Part shown: piece by piece, positions 1-10,940 of the stretch
Position numbering within the stretch: the stretch's first letter is position 1
How the letters are laid out: each line of letters starts with the position of its first letter
NCBI RefSeq assembly: GCF_001039355.2
Contig: NW_019775147.1
Coordinates: 240,043-277,801, forward strand
Length of the DNA stretch: 37,759 nucleotides
Reading direction: 5' to 3'
Source: Lingula anatina
Lineage: Eukaryota; Brachiopoda; Lingulata; Lingulida; Lingulidae
Translations under genes and position numbers: made by a program
Notes under the pieces: model-generated
The model's database searches: none
What the model saw: only the letters and a program-made list of their open reading frames with translations
What the model was told of the DNA's origin: nothing

Positions 1-1
1 A

Positions 2-1285
2 GAAAGAGAAGAAAGAGATAAAGATAGGCAGTTTCAGTTGGAAAAACTAAGATTAGAGCACAGTGAAAGATCAACTTCACATGTCAGGTATGAATTTGAT
101 GCGGCAAAGAACATTAGGTTAGTTCCTAAATTCCAAGAAAAATCAGTTGATAAATTTTTCCCACAATTTGAAAAAATAGCAGAACATCTCCAATGGCCGT
201 TTGAAGTATGGCCCACACTTTTACAAAGTGTTTTGGTAGGGAAAGCTGCTGAGGTGTATTCAGCTCTCAGTTTAGCAGAAAGCTCAGATTATGAAAAGGT
301 GAAATCGGCTATTTTAAAGGCATATGAATTGGTGCCAGAAGCTTACAGACAAAAATTTAGGAAACAGAAGAAAATAGAAACTCAGACTTACGTAGAATTT
401 GCTAGAGAGAAAGAAGACTTATTTGATAAGTGGTTTAGATCCAAAAAGTGTGAAAAGAATTTTGCAAATTTACGTCAACTTATTCTAGTAGAAGAGTTTA
501 AGGAATGTGTTTCCCAAGATCTAAAAATCCATTTAGAAGACAAGAATGTTGAAACTCTTGAGCAAGCAGCAGTTATTTCGGATTCATACGCACTAACCCA
601 TAAGAAAATCTTTGTACCTACATGTAGATCTCAGTCTCCCATCCAGTCTCCCAAAAACAATATTCTCTGTCCCAAGTCACCACATTACAGTGGTTCCACA
701 ACCCCACAGCCGGGTCGTTTTGAGTCACCTCAAACTGTAGGGTCATCCCCAACTTGCAATTACTGCAAGAAAAAGGGTCATCTCATTGGTGAATGTATCA
801 AACTTCAGATGAAAAATGACCTTCTAAAGCGACAGACAAATGCCTGTGCAGCTTTAAGAAATGATAGAAAAGCCTTAGATTTGTTACGTGCCGACACTCC
901 TGATGTCCAGGATTCAAAGTCCAGTTTTGTTGATTCTGTGGAGGATCATTATAAGCCCTTTTTGTCTCAGGGATTTGTTTCACTCAGTGATTCTAGCAAA
1001 GCTTTACCTGTTCAGATTTTGAGAGATACTGGAGCTGCCCAGACTCTGCTGTTAGAGGGCGTGTTGCCTTTGTCTGAGGAGACGTCTATTGGTAGTTCAG
1101 TTTTATTACAGGGTGTTGAGCTAGGTGTCATTGATGTTCCCCTTCACAGAGTTTATCTGAAGTCAGAGTTTATATGTGTGTCAGATCGCATTACAGAGTA
1201 TCAGCCACCACACCGATTGTGCCTGGTGCGCGATGTGATAGTACACGGCATACACGAGTGCGAAGCACGAGTGGATGTCACATAA
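2..1285 (+). CDS. gag-pro: Ty3/Gypsy-type Gag-protease fragment, truncated
   Basis: The frame is open from the first bases of the window, so the true start lies upstream. Numbering residues from position 38, a charged N-terminal helix leads into a helical SCAN-like capsid region (about 35-190). A CCHC zinc knuckle follows at residues 240-253 (C-x2-C-x4-H-x4-C, reading CNYCKKKGHLIGEC), then a retropepsin start with the catalytic DTGA motif at 330-333. Gag packages element RNA and the aspartic protease cleaves the polyprotein. Retropepsin-like sequence fades near residue 383 (about position 1187). The last ~33 residues look like unrelated DNA read by chance, and no reverse transcriptase, RNase H or integrase follows. 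This is a 3'-truncated copy, not an active element. A domesticated Gag gene is possible but less likely given the broken protease. Confidence 0.85.
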   Translation, partial: EREERDKDRQFQLEKLRLEHSERSTSHVRYEFDAAKNIRLVPKFQEKSVDKFFPQFEKIAEHLQWPFEVWPTLLQSVLVGKAAEVYSALSLAESSDYEKVKSAILKAYELVPEAYRQKFRKQKKIETQTYVEFAREKEDLFDKWFRSKKCEKNFANLRQLILVEEFKECVSQDLKIHLEDKNVETLEQAAVISDSYALTHKKIFVPTCRSQSPIQSPKNNILCPKSPHYSGSTTPQPGRFESPQTVGSSPTCNYCKKKGHLIGECIKLQMKNDLLKRQTNACAALRNDRKALDLLRADTPDVQDSKSSFVDSVEDHYKPFLSQGFVSLSDSSKALPVQILRDTGAAQTLLLEGVLPLSEETSIGSSVLLQGVELGVIDVPLHRVYLKSEFICVSDRITEYQPPHRLCLVRDVIVHGIHECEARVDVT

Positions 1286-1301
1286 CCCTCGCTGACGAGG
1301 G
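1286..1301. repeat. Small perfect hairpin
   Basis: Arms CCCTCG and CGAGGG enclose a 4-base loop. It lies just after the Gag-protease stop. The core GCTGACG recurs in the loop of the large palindrome at 2277-2367. The function is unknown. Confidence 0.5.
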
Positions 1302-2276
1302 ATCTATCTTATTTAGACCACGGGTCCATTAGCGGGTTATAACGCATTCATGCGAGACGTGCGGTTATGCGAGTTACACCACTTCTGAATCTTTTGTTCT
1401 TCACTTCCACCGTGATCTAAAGCGGGGTTGGAAAGTAGTGCATCTCATCCAGATTCATGCGCTGCTGCAATTTTCCCTGTTTATGCTAAAATCTGACAAT
1501 ACCGCAATTTTTAACATAAAATTTAGGTTCGAACATAGCCAATGATGTTTTGTCAATAAGAACTTGCAAACTTATATATTCATTTAGAAAAGTAGGCCTA
1601 ATTTTGATAGCGGAAGCATATTCTGTCGGGGGTTAAATAGTTTCTGGACGAGATTCAGTGAGTCGTCTGTCGCCATGTTGTCACTCGGAACTACTCCGAT
1701 GTCTCCGCACTCGACAATAGTATGGAGCTTGCGGAATGAGCCGAGGATTGCCGATTTCCATGTTGTTGTATTCATACGACTCCTACTTGACGAAAATGAG
1801 GCGCGATACCCGGATGACAGGTAGGCTTACAAAATTTGTGATGGGGTATGATACTCTGTAATGCGATCTGACACACACCTTGAAAACGGGTAGTGTGGTC
1901 TGATATACCGGTTTATTCTGGATCCGTAGGTGCCGAGTCTGGTAGTTGGGTAGATGTCACTAAAAAGTAGAGGTTTTGCCTTGGGACCTTGTTTCCGCAG
2001 CAGTCCCAGCTAGGTGTGGCTCAGCTGAGACGTGCATGGTCAGTGTCGACGGTTGATTAAATACTTCTCAAGCCAGTTGAACGTCCACGACAAGTATTTA
2101 GCAATAATTGACTAAATTGGTCAGACATTACGTAAGAATTTGACGGGAGGTGACCAGCGCACGTGGACGAGTTTATTCCGTATAACATCTCTAGAGCGTG
2201 ATATTGGGTCACTTTACTCGGTTTTAGGGGTGTTTTAGGATGAAATGACTGTATTTTTTCTCGGTATGTATGTCAA
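1302..2276. other. No gene seen; probable mobile-element filler
   Basis: Only short chance frames occur on either strand. The stretch is more GC-rich than its surroundings and lies between two hairpins that share a loop core, so it may belong to an unidentified element inserted in the retroelement remnant. I see no coding domain. Confidence 0.3.
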
Positions 2277-2367
2277 ATAATACACTGTCACCCTCTCGCG
2301 ATATATGCCATGAACACCTCTCGCTGACGCTCGAGGTGTTATGGCATATATCGCGACAGTGTATTAT
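2277..2367. repeat. Large near-perfect palindrome
   Basis: The left arm (2277-2316) and right arm (2329-2367) are inverted copies ending in ATAATACACTGTC and its complement. The inner stem is AACACCTC/GAGGTGTT around a loop containing CGCTGACG. The left arm has a single 7-base insertion near 2290-2296. The arms are otherwise almost identical, so the structure is young or selectively maintained. It could be a fold-back element end or a solo hairpin repeat. Confidence 0.75.
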
Positions 2368-3713
2368 CTCACACTTAAATATATATTCCAGTAGCATATG
2401 GATTAACAGGTAGGCGAGCGAAGTAATTGTAACCTCAAACTGAGGTAGGCTATCCCGATGAATGCACCAAGATGAACACTGTAAGGCGGAGTTAAATATC
2501 GATTACAACATGCTGTACAATGACAATGAGTCCTAAAAGGGTTAATGGACTTCTTTGTCTTAAAAGCAATTCATTTCGAAATTAAAAGAAAGTTTTTTTC
2601 GGGGAGCGTGGGTAGACAGTTTACGTCAGGTGATTTGTTAAAGCCGAGGAGTGTTTCACTATCAAATGTGAAAATCATATGTCATAAAAACACTGTAAGA
2701 AAGTTTTTTTTTTTTTTTTTGTTACAATCTGCAACATTTGTTCATTTATATAGCAAGGCGAAGTTAACGCCAGAGGTAAATAGTAACTAATACCGTAATC
2801 CTTCTCGTCCATTTATTTAAATCGTATCAAAACGTTTGATACACAATGTTCATTAATTTAATAATTTTGGCGATTTACTGAAACCATATTTGTACAGAGT
2901 AGGTTAGCATAAGTTAAGCAACAACCAGTATGAAGAACAACTCCCTTTTTAAATGAGGCAAGACACCCTCTTCACACTGATTATAACCTTGAGAAAGGCA
3001 TTATGCAACAAGGCAAAGGAGTTATGCAAAGTTCTTTCAACTTGTGTGTGAATACAACACATTCTTTGTCGCCTTTACAAGGTAATGGAGGCGAGCAAGC
3101 GGAGTAATTACAATATACAATAAAAAGGAAATTAGGTTAGAAAGCTTACTTCGGGCCAGTCCTTTGCTTGCTCGAAGGAAAGAGATAAATATCGCGCCGC
3201 GACTCCCTTTATTAAACCTCCGTGTGTTTGTGTAAAAGTGTGAAAGACAGGCAACGGTCTTGAGTCGCTGTTGATATTGTTCGCGATTAATATTGAAGTA
3301 TACCTCCTTCGCCTGTATGTAAACGTGTTACTTTTCCTCATGTGCAGTATATTTCCTTTAGGTGGTTGAGACAAGGCGATGAGATCGATAAAAGTAGAGG
3401 TTAATCTAAACAATTAGATGCGATATTCGTGAAATGACTTATTAAGTGATGTGCATGTACCTAGCATGTTTAAATTCTTGAATTTCTAATTTGTAAAATC
3501 TTTCATACACGGCCTCATATTTGTATTACTCTCAGGCCATACTCTTCGATATTATTGTGTTACACGGGACTCCTGGAAACCTGAAGCACAGGACATTGTG
3601 AAAGTTAATTTGCTACGGAGTTTTGTTATCCTTCATGCAGTTTTATAGCTGGGATGAACACTGTGAAGTAGAAACAGGCTTTACTTAGCTTTACTTAATA
3701 TACGACAGTTTAG
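2368..3713. other. No gene seen
   Basis: AT-rich sequence with short chance frames and a poly-T run near 2704-2720. Related short strings (GGCGAGC...AAGTAATT at about 2412 and GGCGAGCAAGCGGAGTAATT at about 3090) suggest decayed dispersed repeats. No domain or splice-supported exon is recognisable. Confidence 0.3.
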
Positions 3714-4744
3714 CCCTCTAGTGACCGAGTGGGGTCATTTACGACCCCAGCCATATGATTTAATGTGCCATCTCTTGATTTTTTATTCGAATTTTCTTTC
3801 CTTTGCATGAGTTTGTTAGTCTAATAATCCTACAGACTTTCAGAGTTTTTTGTAGGGATCAACCAATTAGTGTGGCATTTACATCACAAACTCTTGTGGG
3901 GTCATTTATGACCCCAAAGAGAAGCATTGGTTTTTAAATATTAGTTTTTAAATTTTATTCAAATGTTCTGCCCACGCAACACTGACAGGAAAATGTCACA
4001 TGCATGTGCTTCATGCAACCAGCCAGTTCTATTCACCAAAACATAGGCACAAATAAGTGGTTTGTGAAGATTGTGCTTGAAGTGTTACTCATAGTGCATC
4101 GCTGATTCTAATTTCAGTAGCTTTGTTGGAACTTGTTCTCATAACTGGGTCTCTCATCTTGACGGTTACAATTTTCGGATATTTCGAAAATGTAAAGAAA
4201 TCTGTCGATATCATATTATACATATATTAACAAATTGTTTGTGTGGATTTTGTTTTATACACAGATGTGATAGTTACATACATGTAGGTTGATTGAATGT
4301 GTTCTGAGTAGTATGACTCTCTTACCAGCATTAGGGTATTCCCTACTCAGAAAGCCAGCTAATTATTCTTATTGAAGTTAGCAGGATGCTATCTCAACAT
4401 AAGTCAAACTATTTTTACTCAAAGTAATTTTGTAATGTACTTTTTTCATTTAGTGTGGCAAATAAAAAGATAAATATTTCTGCAAGTGGAAACTGATAAG
4501 GACTGTCTAAATACCGGTGTTATGTTGTTCTTAAAATCTGTGCTTGGTTATTTCATGCAATAAAAGTATTATTACCAAATACTTATTACATTAGATCATT
4601 ATAAAACACTTTTCTTAAATCCTGGAAGGTGTGATAAACCCTCAACAGCCTTTTATAATAAGGATCCCTGTACAGAGCACAATGGGGTCATAGATGACCC
4701 CATTTGGTCATTTCAGTCAGTAAAATAGCTTGGTCTCTTGAGGG
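3714..4744. mobile_element. piggyBac-like DNA transposon remnant
   Basis: The left end starts CCCTCTAGTGACC after TTAG. The right end finishes CTTGAGGG followed by TTAA, the target site of piggyBac elements; the left TTAG is probably a mutated TTAA. Just inside each end lies the palindrome GGGGTCAT-n-ATGACCCC or a close variant (3731-3748 and 4684-4701), and a third copy is at 3898-3915. Around 3969-4070 a broken frame carries spaced cysteines (C-x11-C-x2-C, then CEDC in another frame), which resembles the cysteine-rich C-terminus of piggyBac transposases. No intact transposase remains, so the copy is non-autonomous and decayed. Confidence 0.6.
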
Positions 4745-4748
4745 TTAA

Positions 4749-6035
4749 ACAAAACCTGTGTTCATTTGCACAGTAACACAGATAATATTTATAAGTTGTC
4801 TGTCGTTCAGCACGCACTATAGGCGAGTAGCTAAACAGTGACGATGATCACAGTAATTGTATAGGCAGGGTTTAAGCTTGTTCGAGAGATAATAACAATC
4901 GCGTTTAACAAAAGATAGCGAGCTATAGTAAGACCCCCTCCTCTTTAATTGATGATTTTCACTGTTAATTTACCGTACTTCCATATATTGTATGATCACA
5001 CAGTCAGACTTCCCCCGGTTGCACGTTGGAGTTGGATTGTCCTTGCGCCTCTGTCAATGCACCTCATTTAATTTCAATATTATAATATAAGTATAGTATA
5101 AATAATATATTCTTTCCTTATTCCTCATTCATTATCATTCATGTTTTATAAATACTTGAATGCAGTACGTTTATAAATAAATTATACATTTATAAATTAA
5201 TGCAATAAGAATTTTTTGAGACAGATTGATGCTGACGCTCATGCATGTCAATCAAACAAACTATACTTAGTTCAATTTTTGACTGCGGAAATTGCATATT
5301 GGATGAAATTAACTGATAACAAATTTACCTAGCAGTTTGTAAGCAGCACTAAAAACATAATCAGCTGCGCGTGCCAAACTAGTGAACAAAAGGACAGTTC
5401 GCTACGCGTGGCACGCGTTAGCATGGGTTCTAGCCTCTTAAAGCTATAATCCTATCGCCGCAACAAACAATGGGGACCTTCTGGCTGATGTATCCTGCTG
5501 TTAATTACACCTAGTTACAGCGGATTGTCGCGCTCGCGCTGGACCACAGAAATCGGCGTCATGGGGTTCACTTGTCTTAAGTATTGTGTTATTGCACCTA
5601 AGCTATTGTGTGTGTGCGTTCGAATTTTGAAGGGATTTATACGGCCCTCCATTGTTTGTCCGCCCCCTTCTATTCACCAGATAGGGATTAAATCATTTTG
5701 AAAGTTGTTAAACCGGTGTACAACGGTAACAAAATAATTACTACCACTGTACGTTGTATCAAATAGTACATTTTGGTGGTGAAGGTGAATTGTAAAATAC
5801 AGTAATATATATAAACTTTTGAAAGTCTGGAAAAGAACATAATGCTTAAAGGAGGCAGACAACTTCTGGTAAAAAAAATGGCACTATTTCATGAAAGATC
5901 ATCTGGAACTTCTGAGCACGACCCATTTCAAGAATATCAACCCAAATTGCTTTTTGTTTATTTTAATTAATTTCTTCTGTACAAAAGCTATGGCAAATTA
6001 CTGAAACTCTAAAATTGCATAATTTTAGTCCCTTA
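4749..6035. other. No gene seen
   Basis: AT-rich intergenic sequence with frequent stops on both strands. A more GC-rich patch at about 5350-5580 has no recognisable domain and may be a repeat fragment. Confidence 0.3.
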
Positions 6036-6475
6036 TTCAACTTCAATAGGATTTTATATATTGACAAACGAACTGTGACCTTCAGGTTGACCTTTGGCCT
6101 ACTTTTCACCATGAACTGAACTTAATAACATTTAATCCCTTATATCTGCAAAACTGGCATAGACATGCCCATAGTTACTATTGAAGTTGAATAGAAAGTT
6201 ATATACTGGCAATCTGTTGCCTTAAATTGACCTTTGATCTACTTTTCACAATGATATGAACTTTGCAAGGATCCCTTTCCTCATATTTCCAAAACTGACA
6301 GAGATACGCCCATAGTTACCATTGAACATGAATAGGAAGCCTAATACTGGCAATCTAACTGTGACCTTGAAATAGACCTTTGACCCGCTTTTCACCATGA
6401 ACTGATCTTTTCAACTTTCCCCCCTCATATCTTCAAAACTGGCAAAGATATGCCCATAGTTACTATTGAAGTTGA
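6036..6475. repeat. Imperfect tandem repeat, ~142-bp unit, about three copies
   Basis: The marker GCCCATAGTTA recurs at 6167, 6308 and 6452. Each unit also holds a TGACCTTTG-type string and CTTTTCACNATGA. Copies are clearly diverged. The array ends about 100 bases before the first visible SRCR exon, so it is probably intronic or intergenic satellite-like DNA. Confidence 0.7.
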
Positions 6476-6581
6476 GATGATGTCCCTTTTTACGAATGCG
6501 CTTCCTGCAGCTGGTGGTACAACACCCGGAGGCGATATCGCTTCTCTAATCATCAAGCTTGATGTGGCTTACAATTTCCAG

Positions 6582-6766
6582 ACCCAGTGGCTCTGTTTCT
6601 TTTTCCGGCGCTCGTTTTGGTCAAGGCACTGGTTCCATTCTTATGGATAACGTCGTCTGCTCTGGAAGTGAGACTTCTATCAAAGATTGTAAACACAGAG
6701 GTTGGGGGACACACAACTGCGATCACTCTGAGGACGCTGGTGTCAGATGTGTTGCAGCAAGGCCTG
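6582..6766 (+). CDS. SRCR gene exon: second half of the penultimate SRCR domain
   Basis: The acceptor is TTTCCAG and the donor is G|GTGGGTG. The exon enters in phase 2 and leaves in phase 1. It reads [15 protein letters not shown], then [13 protein letters not shown] and DAGVRC, the typical second half of a group A SRCR domain, followed by a short linker. Confidence 0.8.
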
Positions 6767-8035
6767 GTGGGTGAACAGACAGATTCTTAATTTACGTATT
6801 TAAACCATGCTACTAAATGGTGTTGAGATTATTTCGGCCTTGGACCCGAGGGGTATCATAATGGTGTTTTAATGATATTTGCATTGGCCTCGATTTTTAT
6901 GTCCTGTTGTGTGAAATAGAGAGTTAGCAAATAGGTGGTGCTTTTATTAAACTTTGCTTATCGACATCCGCAATCAATTCTTTGCAGTTGCAGCTGTAAG
7001 ATTGGTGGGTGGTGAACGTGTCAGTGAGGGCAGAGTTGAGATCCTCCATAACGGCGAATGGGGCACTATCTGTGATAACGGCTGGGATGACAACGATGCC
7101 CGTGTGGTCTGCAAAATGCTTGGTTACAAGTAAAAACATCATTTTAGGAAACCATTCCCAAAACCCAATCATACTAACTGGGTCGATCTTACTCCTATTC
7201 TGGCTTATTTGCGTTCAGTTTTTCTGGCACACCCGCTCGTAACTAAAAGTACCAATGATGTTGTTTATGTTGTTTTGCGAGGTCGTGCCAAACAATAAGC
7301 TGATTACATTGCCTGCGCCTTAGCAAGAATCCCCTCTGAGATAGGTCGACCCTGATAGCTTTCATGAGAAAATTAGAAAAACGTGTATTTTACCACCCAA
7401 TGACTCCTTATGAAAATGCTATTTATTTAATATATGGTAATCATTTCAACTTTTTGTAGTGTATTTTTTGAAAATATCTTGGAAATTTTCGAAAGTTTGA
7501 TGATAAAATATTGGGTAAAAAAGAAGAAATATAAACACAAAAGAAATTAATATTTATACCCACGGGATTTGGACTCCCATGAAAAAAGGCCCTATTTTTA
7601 TATGTAGTCGCCATACCATTATTTTTCACATAGTTTGCATTGTGATGTATATTTTGTATATTGTATATTTAAAGGTTTGGTGGTGATTTTATTTTCTGAA
7701 AATTCTTAAATATCAAATAAAAAGCTTTTTCACAGGGAATCATTGGGTGGTCAAATACACATTTTTATTTTTTGCTTATCTAAAACCTTCTGCTATATCT
7801 ATAATATTTGATTACCATTTTTAAATTGAAAGCTGAAAAATATGATTGATTTTGTAGCGACCGTGACGCGACTGCTATCCTTGGAGTTTCGTTTGGTCGA
7901 GGTCCTGGTACCATTCATATGGACGAGGTGGCTTGTACTGGCAGAGAGAGATCCCTGAAAGACTGTCTCCACGATGGATGGGGATCACACGACTGTACAC
8001 ATATGGGAGATGCTGGAGTCAGGTGTTTGCCATAA
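6582..8035 (+). CDS. SRCR-domain protein, group A, last three exons
   Basis: Exons at 6582-6766, 6988-7129 and 7858-8035 join with consistent phases (1, then 2) and GT-AG borders. They encode the second half of one scavenger receptor cysteine-rich domain and one complete domain, with the stop directly after the last domain. The complete domain has WGTICDNGW, the conserved LGY before the intron and six cysteines, which with its two-exon structure matches group A. SRCR domains are extracellular binding modules of scavenger receptors and secreted recognition proteins. No membrane segment or cytoplasmic tail follows, so the product or isoform is probably secreted. The exon for the first half of the upstream domain is not visible in the preceding 5 kb, so the model is 5'-incomplete: a long repeat-filled intron or a broken gene. 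Confidence 0.85.
6988..7129 (+). CDS. SRCR gene exon: first half of the last SRCR domain
   Basis: The acceptor is TTTGCAG and the donor is AA|GTAAAAAC. It reads [15 protein letters not shown], then [24 protein letters not shown], the canonical first half of an SRCR domain. Phases match the neighbouring exons. Confidence 0.85.
7858..8035 (+). CDS. SRCR gene terminal exon: second half of the last SRCR domain and stop
   Basis: The acceptor is TTTTGTAG. It reads [28 protein letters not shown] and DAGVRC, then two residues and TAA at 8033-8035. The domain ends almost exactly at the stop, so no C-terminal anchor is encoded on this isoform. Confidence 0.85.
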
Positions 8036-8213
8036 GAACATATCCCCAAAGCATAATAAGGGTCCACCTGGACAGAAATGCATAATATGTTTGTTTTTGC
8101 ACTGCCTTGAAGTTTTCAAAGTATCATAGCAAAAAAAAAAAAAAAAAAAAAATTACGATGAATATAAACATTCCGACATATATAACATTGCCTATTATCA
8201 CTGCTTTACCCAT

Positions 8214-8219
8214 AATAAA
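8214..8219 (+). terminator. Candidate polyadenylation signal for the SRCR gene
   Basis: AATAAA lies 179 bases after the SRCR stop codon and is the first canonical signal I see downstream. Assignment is by position only. Confidence 0.4.
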
Positions 8220-8433
8220 AGCCTGTTTATATGCATCTCTTTATTTTAAGAAATCCAAAATAGATTCCAAGAGTAAGGAAAAAAAAAACGATTCTCAGTT
8301 GGCTAATGTATTCAATTATTTCGCTTTTAGACATACTATATAGCTCATTACACATTTTTTTTTCTGTCCTAGGTAGCATGTTGTGTACAACTTTTGAAAT
8401 TATACATATACATGGTTTCACTGCCCTCAGTGT

Positions 8434-8504
8434 CAGGGCCACTGTGAAGCTAATTTCTTAACTACTCAAACCTTTTTTCACAGGATAGCTTCACAGTGGC
8501 CCTG
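8434..8504. repeat. 18-bp perfect inverted repeat
   Basis: The left arm 8434-8451 (CAGGGCCACTGTGAAGCT) and right arm 8487-8504 are exact inverted copies separated by 35 bases. The surrounding 8036-9231 is AT-rich and shows no exon. Candidate fold-back repeat or transcript hairpin. Confidence 0.6.
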
Positions 8505-9231
8505 AGGAACAGCGATAATGTCCTCTATCCGTCAATCCAAAATAACTGCTCTGCAGCGTATCTGCAGTTGAATGTCATTAGTCCAAAATGAAACATACCA
8601 CAGATTTAATCTTGCTTTATTTAATTTCATTTACTGAATAAGGTGTATATATACAAAGTCACAGTCCCTTCAACCTGTCTATCTATAACAGGGTCCCTAG
8701 AACTGTCAACTTTTGTAAAGTTCACATTTACAGGGCTTATTCATCCTAGTGTTAGCTGACCTTGCAAGGAAGTTTATTGGAATGTATTTCTGAATAACCT
8801 ATTAAAGCAATAATAACTCTTCCTTTGAGATTCAAAATTCTGCAAGAAATACATGTACATTGTAAACAACGCATGGAAATATATTCTATTGTATTTTACC
8901 ACTAAAACGGCTGTTATTGTAGTAAAACTAAAATCTGTGCTTGTCAATAGGGCTTTCGATGCTTTTCTTCCCGGTCGTCAAGGCATCCGTTGCTAATGAC
9001 GTAAGGGTGTCACGCGGGTTCTCGCGTTCATTCGAGACCAAAATAACAATAACCAAAATAACGAAAAGCCCAGAATGGCACACATTGTGGATATAAATGC
9101 ATTTTTTACAAAAAGACGAATATATCTCATGAATGTTATATTATTGTTATATAGTGTTGTTGTTATCTGCTTTTCCCGCGGTTTTAAGTAGGTCACCAGT
9201 GACTATGCAATGTCAGAGAGGGCTCCGTCAA

Positions 9232-9255
9232 TTAAAATCTCTTAAGAGATTTTAA
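9232..9255. repeat. 24-bp perfect palindrome
   Basis: TTAAAATCTCTT followed directly by its inverted copy, with no spacer. It is low in complexity. No associated gene is visible. Confidence 0.5.
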
Positions 9256-10791
9256 CAAAAACCGTACTTGTAGGAAAAAAAAACCTGGATTAACTTTGAA
9301 TGCAGGAATAGGGTCGTTGACCATTGGTAAGTACGGGAACATTGCCGTTTTTTTTCCAGGAAAATCCAATTTTTGGCCAAAACGAAGAGTTATTATGACT
9401 TTAAGAAAATTCACTAGTTCACTAAAGACACAAAACAACTGTCACTTTTACTTTAAAACACTTTTTTCATTATTTTGGTAAAGTTAGTTACAGTATTGAT
9501 AAACAAAGTATCACGCTTTCAATAATTATTATTTTAAATTACAATCCATGTCTTGCATCACGACGACCACACAACAACGTTGAGTCAATGACCAATACTC
9601 TCCAAACGTGGTCTTACCTGACACCTCAGGCGATATTATCTTACACAAACCTTCCAAAAAGCATTCTGCAACATGTCTACGGGCCCTAATTTGACCAATG
9701 AAGGCATACAAGAAATGCCATGATTCTTCAATAAAACGAACTTGTTCCTAGTGATGGTTGACCAAGTTCTGGTAGTTCTGGGGTCACTGAACCTAACATT
9801 CTCAACTGATACCGCATTCCATCTGCAAGAGGGGACTTCGGGAGTGATCCAGACTTCATCATGACAGCACCCTTGCACACAGTTCTCGTGTGGTGAGTGA
9901 TTTGTTCTGAGGCTGGAGAACCCAATGTTCTGAGGCTGGAGAAACCATCTTTGAATCTTGATAATAAACCTACTGAGCACCCGTAGCATGAATTAAAGTG
10001 TGCAATCCAGAGGAGAACCAAACCCCAACTAGTCCAGACCAATTCCGCCAAGCTTTTAGGAAACATGGGGCAAAATCCCACAAAACAGAATTGTTACCCT
10101 TGTTGAAGGCGGTGGCGCCGTCTACAGGAGATAATTACAGTGCACGGTAGCCACACACGCTAATAGACACGTGACCTTTAACGAGCACTCCCTAATGCAA
10201 AATGTGTGTAAATTTGGTGACTTTTGGTGGTGTCATTTCAATTAAATGGGCATTAGTTTACCTCCATGAAATGACATTGGCACATCGGATTTGAGGGGGT
10301 ACATGTAAAAAATGTAAATAAATGGTATTAAATATGGATATCCTGATTGCTACTTTGTATTTTCTGTACCAATAATCATGTTAGTTGTGGTATCTGTAAT
10401 GAAAATCACCATTCATAGTAATTTACTCCTGTGTTGTGATCATTTATAAATGAAAGCACATGAAACGGGGGGTATGACAACCTTTTTGACCAATGTTGTA
10501 TATTGTAATGTATATTACTATTACAATTGACCACCATGTTTTACATGCGGGGGTATAAACGTCAATGTGGTCAATGAGATTTAAGTTTTTCACAACTCTC
10601 CTGGGGACAAATGGTGTAAGACCTCTAGACAGAAAGCCAATGCAACCGAAGAAACAGTATATTTTGAAAGAATGCAGCAGTTACATATGGAATACATATG
10701 TACGGCTCACGGCCTACTGACTAATACATGTACAGCAAACTAACCTCTCTGTGAGAAAGAATAAAGTTTCCATTTGATCTGCCCTATCAAC
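9256..10791. other. No gene assigned; overlapping minus-strand frames of unknown nature
   Basis: Two overlapping minus-strand frames of 117 codons (9636-9989 and 9728-10081) share a slightly more GC-rich stretch. A short direct repeat (TTCTCCAGCCTCAGAACA, at about 9905 and 9930 on the minus strand) lies inside. I recognise no domain, and the frames break into one another, so they may be a decayed element. The rest is AT-rich spacer. Confidence 0.25.
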
Positions 10792-10875
10792 GAAGCTTCT
10801 GTGGCTCCGTGGTTACTCTGCAGACTTGGACGCAGTTAGACATAACTTGGCGCGGGTTCGAATCCTAGGATCTTC
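10792..10875 (+). repeat. tRNA-like module (SINE head or tRNA pseudogene)
   Basis: A perfect B box, GGTTCGAATCC, is at 10855-10865, and an A-box-like TGGCTCCGTGG lies near 10803. The 5' GAAGCTT can pair with the 3' GATCTTC over most of an acceptor stem. The length suggests a Ser/Leu-type ancestor with a long variable arm. The T and D stems are degraded, so a SINE 5' region or pseudogene is more likely than a working tRNA. Confidence 0.45.
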
Positions 10876-10940
10876 AATGTGAATTTTTTGCTCCAAATAA
10901 CTTCTAAAATTTGCGTTAGATTACTATAAGAAGAAACTCC

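Noticed and set aside
2545-2790. 81-codon frame with a poly-T-derived phenylalanine run
   Set aside because: The hydrophobic run comes from a poly-T tract, and there is no start context or homology.
6450-6650. Frame running from the tandem repeat into the first SRCR exon
   Set aside because: The splice acceptor at 6581 and phase agreement with later exons show that the SRCR frame starts at 6582; the upstream part is satellite-like and intronic sequence.
9636-10081. Two overlapping minus-strand frames of 117 codons
   Set aside because: No recognisable domain, the two frames overlap and break into one another, and no splice structure ties them to other exons. Left as unassigned spacer.
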